Of a stretch of DNA of 64,000 nt, positions 8,885 through 15,704 are shown in pieces. How positions within the stretch are numbered: position 1 is the stretch's first letter; each line of letters opens with the position of its first letter. This stretch comes from Flavobacteriales bacterium (GTDB lineage: Bacteria; Bacteroidota; Bacteroidia; Flavobacteriales; Flavobacteriaceae). The stretch spans positions 248,001-312,000 of the forward strand of contig JACJYY010000006.1 of assembly GCA_020635875.1 (NCBI GenBank). Direction: 5' to 3'. The notes beneath the pieces were generated by a model. It did not search any database. It had not been told where the DNA came from and saw nothing but the letters and a program-made list of their open reading frames with translations. The position numbers and the translations under genes were made by a program.

Positions 8885-9631
8885 CTACTTATGATATCCT
8901 AACAAACCAGAATTAGAACTCAATAGTTGCTCCGTATATTTCTTTCCTCTATAACACGCTTTCAACAAAGGATAACCCAAAGCCAAATATGCCGTAATAG
9001 CTGAACTCAATACACATCCACTTCCGTGTTTCGGTGAGATGTTTTTCAGCTTTGGCTGTAGCCCAAAAACTTTTCCCTCTTGGGTTAGTAATTGGTCATA
9101 ACCTTTTTTATCCTGACGATGTCCACCTTTCAATAACAAATTGGTTTGCTTGGTTACTCTGGCTGTTGTTTCTTCTATGCTCAAGTCTTCATACAATTGC
9201 TGAACCTCATCGTAATTCGGTGTTATCAAAAACAGCTTCGATAACAAGTCATCAGACAAATCTTCCGAACCATGAAATTCAAAAGCTGAACTGGATTTCA
9301 AAACTGGGTCTAAAACAATTTTGATGTTTGGATTTCGCTTCAACAATAAATCAACTATGGCTTGTAACGTCAACCAATTTTGCACAATTCCAATCTTAAC
9401 AAAATCAATTGTAAAACGGTCAAACAACACATTGATCTGCGCTTGGATTTGGGCCAAAGGCATCCAATGACATTGTACGAAATCCGTATCGTTCTGCACC
9501 GTATTCGCTGTACAAACCGACAAGCCATAACAACGCAATTGCTCAAAGGTCTTGACATCCGCCATCAATCCTGCACCCCCACTCGGGTCAAAACCTGCAA
9601 TCGTTAATATGTATGGTCTTTTATTTTTCAT
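8885..9631 (-). CDS. thiD: Hydroxymethylpyrimidine/phosphomethylpyrimidine kinase ThiD
   Basis: A 248-residue ribokinase-fold enzyme that phosphorylates HMP and HMP phosphate. The N-terminal AGFDPSGGAG motif, LDPVLKSSSA in the middle and the C-terminal KHGSGCVLSSAI (anion hole and catalytic region) are all present. Length is slightly under the usual 260-270. It sits in the thi operon, 14 nt after the TenI-like gene and 7 nt before thiE. Confidence 0.94.
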   Translation of the reverse strand: MKNKRPYILTIAGFDPSGGAGLMADVKTFEQLRCYGLSVCTANTVQNDTDFVQCHWMPLAQIQAQINVLFDRFTIDFVKIGIVQNWLTLQAIVDLLLKRNPNIKIVLDPVLKSSSAFEFHGSEDLSDDLLSKLFLITPNYDEVQQLYEDLSIEETTARVTKQTNLLLKGGHRQDKKGYDQLLTQEGKVFGLQPKLKNISPKHGSGCVLSSAITAYLALGYPLLKACYRGKKYTEQLLSSNSGLLGYHK

Positions 9632-9645
9632 TATTGCTTTACCAA

Positions 9646-10266
9646 CTATCGAATATTGAGTGTTTTGAATGTATTGACTGGATCATTACTGTTCCAAATC
9701 GTTCCTAAAACCGCTGCACCAGCATAACCCAGCTCTCCTAATTGATTGATATTTTCTGATGAAACACCTCCTAACCCAATTACTTTTTGGGACAAATCCT
9801 TAACATCAAATCCTCGTCCTTCATATCCTTTTTTCGAAATTGAATCAAAAACAGGACTTAAAAAAACATAATCAAACTCAAAATTGCATTGTTCTAGTTC
9901 TTCCATTTCATGAAAGGAACTCGAGACAATTGCAGTTGAAAGTTGAAAGTCGAAAGTTGGAAAGTTATTTAAATACTCCTCTATTTGGACTTTATGACTT
10001 TCAACTTTTAAACTTTTTAACTTCCTTCTTTCTTGCTCTCTAAAATGGATTCCTTTCAGGTTGTACTCATTTACTAACTCATGATATTGATGTACCACGA
10101 CTCTGTTGTGGTATTGCTCATCAATTTGATTGAGATAGGCACAATAACCTTCGTAATCCTTATGTGGTTTACGCAAGTGATAATACGCTAAACCCGATTG
10201 AAACAACTCGTGGAGAATTTCAATCTCGTTAGGGATATCTTGTTCTGGTGCTATTACTACAATCAT
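9646..10266 (-). CDS. ThiE/TenI-like protein of the thiamine operon
   Basis: A 206-residue protein of the ThiE/TenI superfamily (MIVVIAPEQDIPNE, YHLRKPHKDYEGY, VFLSPVFDSISKKGY, GLGGVSSENI). It lacks several ThiE active-site features seen in the second paralogue and more closely resembles TenI, the thiazole tautomerase, so it may aromatise the thiazole. Residues about 81-110 are encoded by a palindromic repeat-like sequence (9935-10025) rich in AAAGTTGAAAGTC units; this part probably forms a loop unlike that of relatives. It lies between thiC and thiD, 157 nt after thiC, with a repeat hairpin in the gap. The tautomerase role is inferred. Confidence 0.75.
   Translation of the reverse strand: MIVVIAPEQDIPNEIEILHELFQSGLAYYHLRKPHKDYEGYCAYLNQIDEQYHNRVVVHQYHELVNEYNLKGIHFREQERRKLKSLKVESHKVQIEEYLNNFPTFDFQLSTAIVSSSFHEMEELEQCNFEFDYVFLSPVFDSISKKGYEGRGFDVKDLSQKVIGLGGVSSENINQLGELGYAGAAVLGTIWNSNDPVNTFKTLNIR
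9935..10025. repeat. Palindromic AAAGTTGAAAGTC-type repeat inside a coding region
   Basis: An imperfect inverted repeat. Perfect 10-base arms GTTGAAAGTC (9942-9951) and GACTTTCAAC (9996-10005) are flanked by more AAAGTT/AACTTT units. It keeps the reading frame of the TenI-like gene open. A looser relative lies between clpP and clpX. Confidence 0.6.
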
Positions 10267-10279
10267 TATCTCGAGTTAG

Positions 10280-10360
10280 GGATGGAAACAGCATCCTTTT
10301 GTTAGTAAACAAAAGATATAGTGGACAGCCCGACCACGCTTTTTTGCAAAAGCGTGGGAA
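10280..10360. repeat. Dispersed hairpin repeat, second family (copy 1), plus a terminator-like stem
   Basis: CTTTTGTT (10296-10303) pairs with AACAAAAG (10308-10315) inside a segment that resembles 44981-45050 (GCATCCTTTTG ... CAAAAGATA). Immediately after it, CCACGCTTTT (10334-10343) pairs perfectly with AAAAGCGTGG (10348-10357). This occupies most of the 157-nt gap between thiC and the TenI-like gene and could weaken read-through from thiC. Confidence 0.65.
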
Positions 10361-10423
10361 CTCCCAAATTATTATATTCAGTCAAAGAATCTAACATCTA
10401 ATATCTCTTGTCTAAAGTCTATT

Positions 10424-12286
10424 TTACAAATAAACCTCTGAACCTTTTTCTTTGAACTCTTTTGATTTCTCCTCGAATCCTTTTTGAATCACTTCGTTGT
10501 CTGCATCTACTTCATTCTCGGCAGCAAAATCACGCACCTCTTGTGATATCTTCATCGAACAGAACTTAGGTCCACACATACTACAGAAATGTGCAATCTT
10601 AGCACCTTGTGCCGGTAAAGTTTCATCGTGATACTCACGCGCTCTTTCTGGGTCTAAGCCCAAATTGAACTGGTCTTCCCAACGGAACTCAAAACGCGCC
10701 ATACTCAAGGCATTGTCTCTGTGTTGTGCCCCTGGGTGCCCTTTGGCTAAATCCGCAGCATGCGCGGCCAACTTATAGGTTACTACACCTACACGTACAT
10801 CTTCTTTATTTGGTAAACCTAAGTGCTCTTTTGGTGTTACATAACATAACATCGCACAACCATACCATCCAATCATAGCTGCTCCAATTCCTGAAGTGAT
10901 GTGGTCATATCCTGGTGCAATATCCGTTGTTAAAGGCCCTAAAGTATAGAATGGTGCCTCGTCACACACTTCAATTTGCTTCTCCATATTTTCTTTAATC
11001 ATGTGCATTGGCACGTGACCTGGCCCTTCGATGAAACACTGTACCTCGTGCTTACGCGCGATTTGTGTCAATTCTCCTAAGGTTTCTAACTCTGCAAATT
11101 GTGCCTCGTCATTCGCATCCGCTACAGATCCTGGACGTAATCCATCTCCTAAAGAGAAAGCGACATCGTATTGTTTCAAGATTTCACAAATCTCCTCGAA
11201 GTGCGTATACAAGAAACTTTCTTTGTGGTGCGCTAGACACCATTTTGCCATAATTGAACCTCCACGCGATACAATTCCTGTTACACGTTTTGCGGTCATT
11301 GGTACATAACGCAACAATACTCCAGCGTGAATCGTAAAGTAGTCAACTCCTTGCTCGGCTTGCTCAATCAAAGTATCGCGGAAAATCTCCCATGTTAAAT
11401 CCTCTGCTACACCGTTTACTTTTTCTAAAGCTTGATAAATTGGCACAGTCCCAACTGGTACTGGTGAGTTACGGATAATCCACTCACGCGTTTCGTGAAT
11501 GTTTTGACCCGTTGATAAATCCATGATATTATCGGCTCCCCAACGACAAGCCCATACTGCTTTTTCTACTTCTTCCTCGATTGAAGAGGTCGTTGCTGAG
11601 TTACCAATATTAGCGTTAATCTTCACTAAGAAGTTACGTCCCAAAATCATTGGCTCAGCCTCTGGGTGATTTATATTTGATGGAATCACAGCACGTCCAC
11701 GAGCTACTTCTTCTCGTACAAACTCAGGTGTAATTTTTTGAGGAATCGCTGCTCCAAAATCTTGTCCTGGGTGTTGTTTTCTGATCTCAGTCATTTCGTC
11801 GATACGTTGGTTTTCACGAATCGCGATATACTCCATCTCAGGTGTGATAATTCCTCTTTTAGCGTAGTGTAATTGGGTTACGTTTTCTCCTTTTTTGGCA
11901 CGTAATGGCTTTCTAAGGTGTGCAAAACGCATGTGGTCTAAGCTCTCATCATTTAAACGCTCATTACAATATTTGGATGTAAATTCATCTAATTGTTCTA
12001 CATTGCCACGATCCAAAATCCATTGTTCACGGATTCTTTCAATTCCGTTGTGTACGTTGATTTCTTTTTCTGGATCAGTATAAGGTCCAGACGTGTCGTA
12101 TACTGTTACAGGCTCATTGGGCGTTAACTTTCCTGTCATCGAATCTCTCGTGTCACTCAAAGAAATCTCACGCATCGCCACTTTTATATGTGGGTGGATT
12201 TTTCCAGGTACGTAAATCTTCTTTGAATTTGGGAAAGGCTTTCTGGTAATCTGCCCTTGCTTTGGTGCTGTATCTTTACTTTTCAT
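10424..12286 (-). CDS. thiC: Phosphomethylpyrimidine synthase ThiC
   Basis: A 620-residue enzyme that rearranges aminoimidazole ribotide into HMP phosphate using a 4Fe-4S cluster and SAM. The C-terminal cluster motif is CSMCGPKFC (Cys568, Cys571, Cys576), and core stretches such as GRNFLVKINANIG, MDLSTGQNI and EGPGHVPMHMI are unmistakable. Length matches the family. It follows thiS by 19 nt and is the second gene behind the TPP riboswitch. Confidence 0.97.
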   Translation of the reverse strand: MKSKDTAPKQGQITRKPFPNSKKIYVPGKIHPHIKVAMREISLSDTRDSMTGKLTPNEPVTVYDTSGPYTDPEKEINVHNGIERIREQWILDRGNVEQLDEFTSKYCNERLNDESLDHMRFAHLRKPLRAKKGENVTQLHYAKRGIITPEMEYIAIRENQRIDEMTEIRKQHPGQDFGAAIPQKITPEFVREEVARGRAVIPSNINHPEAEPMILGRNFLVKINANIGNSATTSSIEEEVEKAVWACRWGADNIMDLSTGQNIHETREWIIRNSPVPVGTVPIYQALEKVNGVAEDLTWEIFRDTLIEQAEQGVDYFTIHAGVLLRYVPMTAKRVTGIVSRGGSIMAKWCLAHHKESFLYTHFEEICEILKQYDVAFSLGDGLRPGSVADANDEAQFAELETLGELTQIARKHEVQCFIEGPGHVPMHMIKENMEKQIEVCDEAPFYTLGPLTTDIAPGYDHITSGIGAAMIGWYGCAMLCYVTPKEHLGLPNKEDVRVGVVTYKLAAHAADLAKGHPGAQHRDNALSMARFEFRWEDQFNLGLDPERAREYHDETLPAQGAKIAHFCSMCGPKFCSMKISQEVRDFAAENEVDADNEVIQKGFEEKSKEFKEKGSEVYL

Positions 12287-12305
12287 AGAATATAGATTAT
12301 GTGAA

Positions 12306-12509
12306 TCAACCGCCTTGTGTGGCTTTAATTAATAATATGTTTTGTTGGTCTTGTAGTTTATAATTTCCCCACTCGGATTGTGGGATGATTTGCTGATCTA
12401 TCGCAATAGCGATCCCATTAGCACTAATCTCCAATTGAGACAACAAGTCTACAATAGAGCTATCAACTGCTATGGAATGTACGGTATCGTTAACGTGTAC
12501 GGTAATCAT
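12306..12509 (-). CDS. thiS: Sulfur carrier protein ThiS
   Basis: A 67-residue ubiquitin-like protein ending in Gly-Gly (ATQGG), the tail that is adenylated by ThiF and turned into a thiocarboxylate for ThiG. Size and ending fit ThiS well. It is the first gene of the thi operon, directly behind the riboswitch (leader 12510-12685). Confidence 0.92.
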   Translation of the reverse strand: MITVHVNDTVHSIAVDSSIVDLLSQLEISANGIAIAIDQQIIPQSEWGNYKLQDQQNILLIKATQGG

Positions 12510-12589
12510 CGTTTACATTTAAGATATAACTGTAAACTCTAGGAAGTACTTGGATACAATCGGGGCTATCTGCCCTACAAAGTATGTCA

Positions 12590-12672
12590 AACTTTTTCTT
12601 GCGCCGGTATTAACCGTATCAAGTTCCAAGGGTATATCTCAGCTCTTTTACAAAAAAAGGCACCCCTAAAGT
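12590..12672 (-). promoter_or_regulatory. TPP riboswitch (THI element) controlling the thi operon
   Basis: Read on the minus strand, the segment contains the conserved TPP aptamer parts in order: AGGGGTGCC, then GCTGAGATATACCC, then GGAACTTGAT, then CGGTTAATACCGGCG. These match the P1/P2 GGGGTGC, the CUGAGA pyrimidine-sensing bulge, ACCC, and the pyrophosphate-sensing GAACCTGAT...TAATGCCAGCG of the family. It is about 80 nt before the thiS start. No clear intrinsic terminator lies between aptamer and gene, so control may be at translation initiation; that part is inference. Confidence 0.95.
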
Positions 12673-12685
12673 TTATTTTCTGACA

Positions 12686-12693
12686 CAAATATA
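12686..12693 (-). promoter_or_regulatory. -7 box of the thi operon promoter
   Basis: Minus strand TATATTTG, matching TAnnTTTG, just upstream of the TPP aptamer, so transcription would start at the aptamer's 5' edge. No clear -33 element is seen. Confidence 0.6.
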
Positions 12694-12854
12694 AGCATTG
12701 ATTCAATACGATGGTGTTTTCAGTTATGAACGGATTAATAACAGTCAACAGGAAAACACCCTTATGATATATCATTTTTTCACTCAAATACTTATTAACA
12801 ACAAGTAGTTGAAAATTAATAACTTAACCAATAATAGTTTTTTATTATATTTAG

Positions 12855-12862
12855 TATATTTG
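12855..12862 (+). promoter_or_regulatory. -7 box of the two-gene unknown operon
   Basis: TATATTTG matches TAnnTTTG, 22 nt before ATG 12885. Nothing else recognisable lies between the thi promoter and this site. Confidence 0.45.
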
Positions 12863-12884
12863 CTATCAATTAAATTTATTTAAA

Positions 12885-13082
12885 ATGACGAAAATCCAAA
12901 AACAATCTACAGCAGACCTTAAGGCAATGTTTGATTTCAGTGAAATGTTAATCGCTGAATTTGAACTTACAAAAGCAGACCATAATGGAAATGAAAATTA
13001 TTCTTATAAATCGCTATTGGAACTAAATCGCGAAATAAGAGAAACCTTATTTACAAGATTAATTAAATTAAAACAGAATTAA
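12885..13082 (+). CDS. Small hypothetical protein
   Basis: A 65-residue soluble, mostly helical and charged protein that I do not recognise. A -7 box precedes it, and the next gene starts 3 nt after its stop, so the two form an operon. Base composition is very AT-rich compared with the thi operon next door, which suggests acquired DNA. The setting, in an accessory islet next to a TA module and a structured repeat, makes a TA-like or phage-related role possible, but nothing in the sequence proves it. Confidence 0.6.
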   Translation: MTKIQKQSTADLKAMFDFSEMLIAEFELTKADHNGNENYSYKSLLELNREIRETLFTRLIKLKQN

Positions 13083-13085
13083 ATT

Positions 13086-13439
13086 ATGGCTATAGATGAT
13101 TACAAACAAGCAATGAGATATGAAAACCTAATTAGGAATGCTTATAATTGTCAAACAGGCAATAGAAATGGTGCTCATTTAAGTTTTATGCAAAATGCAA
13201 TGACAATGGAACGAGGCGAATCTAATACTAAACATTTAGGTTCATTCAAAAAACAATTTGAAAAAGTAAAAACTTATATTTCAAAGGCATTAATTAAATT
13301 ATCTAAAACTAAACCTTACTCAAAAGAATCTATTTTTTTTAATGGATTAAATCATGAATTAGAATATTCAAATTCAACAAAAGATTTAATGGAAATTGTT
13401 AATACAGGTTTGGATAAAATAATTGAATTAAAAAAATAA
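13086..13439 (+). CDS. Hypothetical protein, second gene of a small operon
   Basis: A 117-residue protein of unknown family, probably all-helical (long stretch KKQFEKVKTYISKALIKL at about 58-75). No signal peptide or membrane segment. It starts 3 nt after the preceding gene and is also very AT-rich. It ends 65 nt before structured repeat copy C. The pair behaves like a two-gene accessory cassette; function unknown. Confidence 0.6.
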   Translation: MAIDDYKQAMRYENLIRNAYNCQTGNRNGAHLSFMQNAMTMERGESNTKHLGSFKKQFEKVKTYISKALIKLSKTKPYSKESIFFNGLNHELEYSNSTKDLMEIVNTGLDKIIELKK

Positions 13440-13503
13440 AATTTGTATTTCTTCGCCATTCGAGAATTGTGTTAAAAAATGTAAACTCAAAATCTAGCAT
13501 AAT

Positions 13504-13670
13504 CAAAAAACGTCCTTCATGCATGAAGCGTCAAGAAAATTCTTTTTAGAAACGTTAAAAAAGAAATGTTGCGACAGCAAGTCCATTTCTTTTAGTGAAG
13601 AAAAATAATTTTTAGCGGAAGGCATGCTGGACTAGACTTTTGGGTTCTTTTTTGGCGATGAAAAAAGAAC
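13504..13670 (+). repeat. Structured intergenic repeat, copy C of four
   Basis: Near-identical to copy D. The 5' part has the palindrome TTCATGCATGAA. Hairpin 1 is AAAAGAAATG (13559-13568) with CATTTCTTTT (13584-13593). Hairpin 2 is GTTCTTTTTT (13644-13653) with AAAAAAGAAC (13661-13670), loop GGCGATG. Together with copy D it brackets the HTH/AbiEii pair in direct orientation. Confidence 0.85.
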
Positions 13671-13694
13671 TGTAAACACTTCTTTTTTATCATT

Positions 13695-13870
13695 AATGCA
13701 ATTTCCTTTTGTCTTGAAACAAAAGAAAGAAAAATTCAAGACTCGTTTTATTTTTCTGGAATGTAAAATTATCCCTTTTCCACAAAAACGATTTCAGCCA
13801 CTACGTTCGGAAATCGCCCCTCTCCCAACGCTAAAAAGCGATAATACATTCCAACGAAAAATAAAATAGG
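13695..13870. repeat. Long imperfect inverted repeat with inner hairpins
   Basis: Outer arms TTTTATTTTTC...GAATGT...ATTATC (13746-13772) face GATAAT...ATTCC...GAAAAATAAAA (13840-13866). Inside are CGATTTC/GAAATCG and CGCT/AGCG stems. It is preceded by a CTTTTGT...ACAAAAG stem (13696-13714). Segments of this type recur between genes in flavobacterial genomes in my recollection; no coding frame is apparent. It explains most of the gap 13671-14036. Confidence 0.6.
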
Positions 13871-14036
13871 TCGAAAATCTTCTAAAAAAACAATCCTACA
13901 ACCATATCTAAATTATCAAAACTTGCAAAACTTACACTTTTTGATAATTTGTTTAGTACGTTTAGAATATAACGACACAAAAACAAGAAAGGTTTATATC
14001 TCAAAAAACAAAATAAACGTTTTTGTTTACTTTTAT

Positions 14037-14044
14037 TATCTTTG
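14037..14044 (+). promoter_or_regulatory. -7 box of the HTH/AbiEii toxin-antitoxin operon
   Basis: TATCTTTG matches TAnnTTTG and lies 17 nt before ATG 14062. It decides the start: the longer frame from 14023 would begin upstream of this box. A TTTTG at 14021-14025 is too close to be a standard -33 element. Confidence 0.55.
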
Positions 14045-14061
14045 TAAAAAAGAAAAACCTC

Positions 14062-14571
14062 ATGCTCCCACCATTGTACAAAATAAAAGGCCTTCACCCT
14101 GGCATTATTTTAAAACGCGAATTACAACTCCGTGGTTTAAAAGCTAATGAATTGGCTGATATGGTGGATGAACACAAACAAACCATAAGCGCTATAATAA
14201 ATGGTAGAAGAGCCATCACACCAAAGCTTTCCATTAAAATAGCGAGACATCTAGAAGTTGATGAAGATTACTTTATGATACTTCAAGCCTGTTATGATGT
14301 TAAAACAAAATCGCAAGAAGAATTAAAACGAACACCTAACCTATCCCTGATCCGAAAGATTTTGTTTTGGGATACCAGTATTGATTCTATTGATTGGGAA
14401 AAGAACAGCAAATCCGTTTTGAAAAGAATCTTAGAAAGGGGAAACCCTAAAGAAATAAAGGAGATAATCTCATTCTATGGAAAGAAACGAGTAATACGTG
14501 AGGTGAAACAAATCTCTAAAAGCATCTTGCCATCATTTGAAGAAAACATCAAAAAATTCAACTTAGCCTAA
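14062..14571 (+). CDS. HTH (Xre/HigA-like) antitoxin with DUF6922-like C-terminus
   Basis: A 169-residue protein. Residues about 9-75 form a HigA-like helix-turn-helix domain (HPGIILKRELQLRGLKANEL, DEHKQTISAIINGRRAITPKL), which should bind the operon's own promoter. Residues about 90-150 (FWDTSIDSIDWEKNSKSVLK, GNPKEIKEIISFYG) match the DUF6922 region that in Bacteroidota is usually a stand-alone partner of AbiEii-type toxins. Here the two are joined in one chain. The toxin gene starts 3 nt after the stop. The antitoxin role is inferred from context. Confidence 0.8.
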   Translation: MLPPLYKIKGLHPGIILKRELQLRGLKANELADMVDEHKQTISAIINGRRAITPKLSIKIARHLEVDEDYFMILQACYDVKTKSQEELKRTPNLSLIRKILFWDTSIDSIDWEKNSKSVLKRILERGNPKEIKEIISFYGKKRVIREVKQISKSILPSFEENIKKFNLA

Positions 14572-14574
14572 CCA

Positions 14575-15231
14575 ATGAAATTACACACCAATACCGTTTC
14601 TGATTTACTATTCGAAGCGTTAACTATACTAATGAATACACCCGAGTTCGATAGCTTTCGATTAGTGGGCGGTACTTCACTAAGTCTACAAATCGGTCAT
14701 AGAGAATCTGTTGATATAGACTTATTCACTGATAGTGAATATGGAACTATAGACTTCGTTGAGCTAGAAAACACATTAACCAAAATGTTTAACCATGTCG
14801 AATCTTTATACAAAGGAGAAGCTGGTATGGGAAAATCATTCTTTATCGGTCATGATGAATCTGAACTTGTAAAACTTGATGTTTTCTTCACAGACAATTA
14901 TGTCTTTCCTATTCAAAAAACTGAGAACATCAGACTAGCAAGTATTGAAGAAATTACCGCCATGAAACTAGAAGTGATTGCTCAAGGTGGACGCAAAAAA
15001 GACTTTTGGGATTTACATGAACTACTGAATCATTTTTCGCTAGAACAGATGTTAGAGTTCTACATCAAACGCTATCCATACGGTTTGAACAAAGAACAAT
15101 TATTTGAAAAGCTAATTGACTTTTCTGAAGCAGAAAACGACTTCACTCCCAACTGTTACAAAGGAAAAGTCTGGGAAATCATTAAACTCGACTTTGAAGA
15201 CATAGTCATGAAAACGAAAACTCAAAAATAG
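14575..15231 (+). CDS. AbiEii/AbiGii-family nucleotidyltransferase toxin
   Basis: A 218-residue protein with the nucleotidyltransferase core: GGTSLSLQIGHRESVDIDLF (Gly-Gly-Thr-Ser at 32-35, Asp47 and Asp49) and a third acidic residue at KLDVFFT (Asp102). A downstream lysine-rich helix (KLEVIAQGGRKKDFWDLHEL) is typical of the AbiEii/AbiGii family. Members act as toxins in abortive phage infection and TA systems, several by modifying tRNA ends; the exact target here is unknown. It is coupled to the HTH-DUF6922 antitoxin (3 nt). Repeat copies C and D lie either side of the pair. Confidence 0.88.
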   Translation: MKLHTNTVSDLLFEALTILMNTPEFDSFRLVGGTSLSLQIGHRESVDIDLFTDSEYGTIDFVELENTLTKMFNHVESLYKGEAGMGKSFFIGHDESELVKLDVFFTDNYVFPIQKTENIRLASIEEITAMKLEVIAQGGRKKDFWDLHELLNHFSLEQMLEFYIKRYPYGLNKEQLFEKLIDFSEAENDFTPNCYKGKVWEIIKLDFEDIVMKTKTQK

Positions 15232-15235
15232 CTGA

Positions 15236-15405
15236 ATCAAAAAACCGTCCTTCATGCATGAAGCGTTAAGAAAATTATTTTTCGAAACGTTAAAAAAGAA
15301 ATGTTGCGATAGCAAGTCCATTTCTTTTAGTGGAGAAAAATAATTTTTAGTGAAAGGCATGCTGGACTAGAGTTTTGGTTTCTTTTGGGGCGATGCCAAA
15401 AGAAA
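15236..15405 (+). repeat. Structured intergenic repeat, copy D of four
   Basis: Begins 5 nt after the AbiEii stop. Hairpin 1 is AAAAGAAATG (15294-15303) with CATTTCTTTT (15319-15328). Hairpin 2 is TTTCTTTTGG (15379-15388) with CCAAAAGAAA (15396-15405), loop GGCGATG; both arms differ from copy C in matching positions, so pairing is kept. The palindrome TTCATGCATGAA is shared with copy C. Confidence 0.85.
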
Positions 15406-15493
15406 ATACTTTATTCCAAACCATTTAAAGCTCAAAACAGGCAAAAATAAAGCTCAAAAACAGCTATATATGAGCTTAAAAAATCATCAACCG

Positions 15494-15654
15494 ATGGGTA
15501 ATATCGAAAAAGCAATAATAGACTTCATCCAAAAACAGGTAATTGTTCCTCAAAAGAAATATTTGAAAACACCAACCTACCCATCAGCCAAGCAACACTT
15601 AAGCGCGCAATTTTATTAGCGCAATTGGTGACGAACAACTTTCGATTTGTTTAA
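15494..15654 (+). pseudogene. Frameshifted winged-helix fragment
   Basis: Starting at ATG 15494 the frame reads MGNIEKAIIDFIQKQ and then goes out of phase. One frame over, from about 15538, it continues GNCSSKEIFENTNLPISQA and then TLKRAI up to a stop at 15652-15654. Joined, this is a short winged-helix DNA-binding domain (helix - SSKEIFE - TLKRAI), as found at the N-terminus of several accessory Bacteroidota proteins. A one-base loss near AAACAGG explains the break, and the rest of the parent gene is absent. Confidence 0.55.
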
Positions 15655-15656
15655 AT

Positions 15657-15685
15657 AAAAAAGCCTGCAAACGCAGGCCTTTTTT
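15657..15685. terminator. Bidirectional intrinsic terminator
   Basis: GCCTGC AAAC GCAGGC stem with A-run on one side and T-run on the other; serves the ompH gene that stops at 15705 on the minus strand. Confidence 0.8.
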
Positions 15686-15704
15686 ATGCTTCCAAAAGGG
15701 ATAA

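Noticed and set aside
12587..12787. Minus-strand reading frame of 66 codons upstream of thiS
   Set aside because: It lies over the TPP aptamer and the promoter and has no protein-like features; the bases are explained by the riboswitch.
3361..15405. The four ~170-nt repeats as a CRISPR array
   Set aside because: The copies are long, far apart, unevenly spaced and lack short spacers; no cas genes are present.
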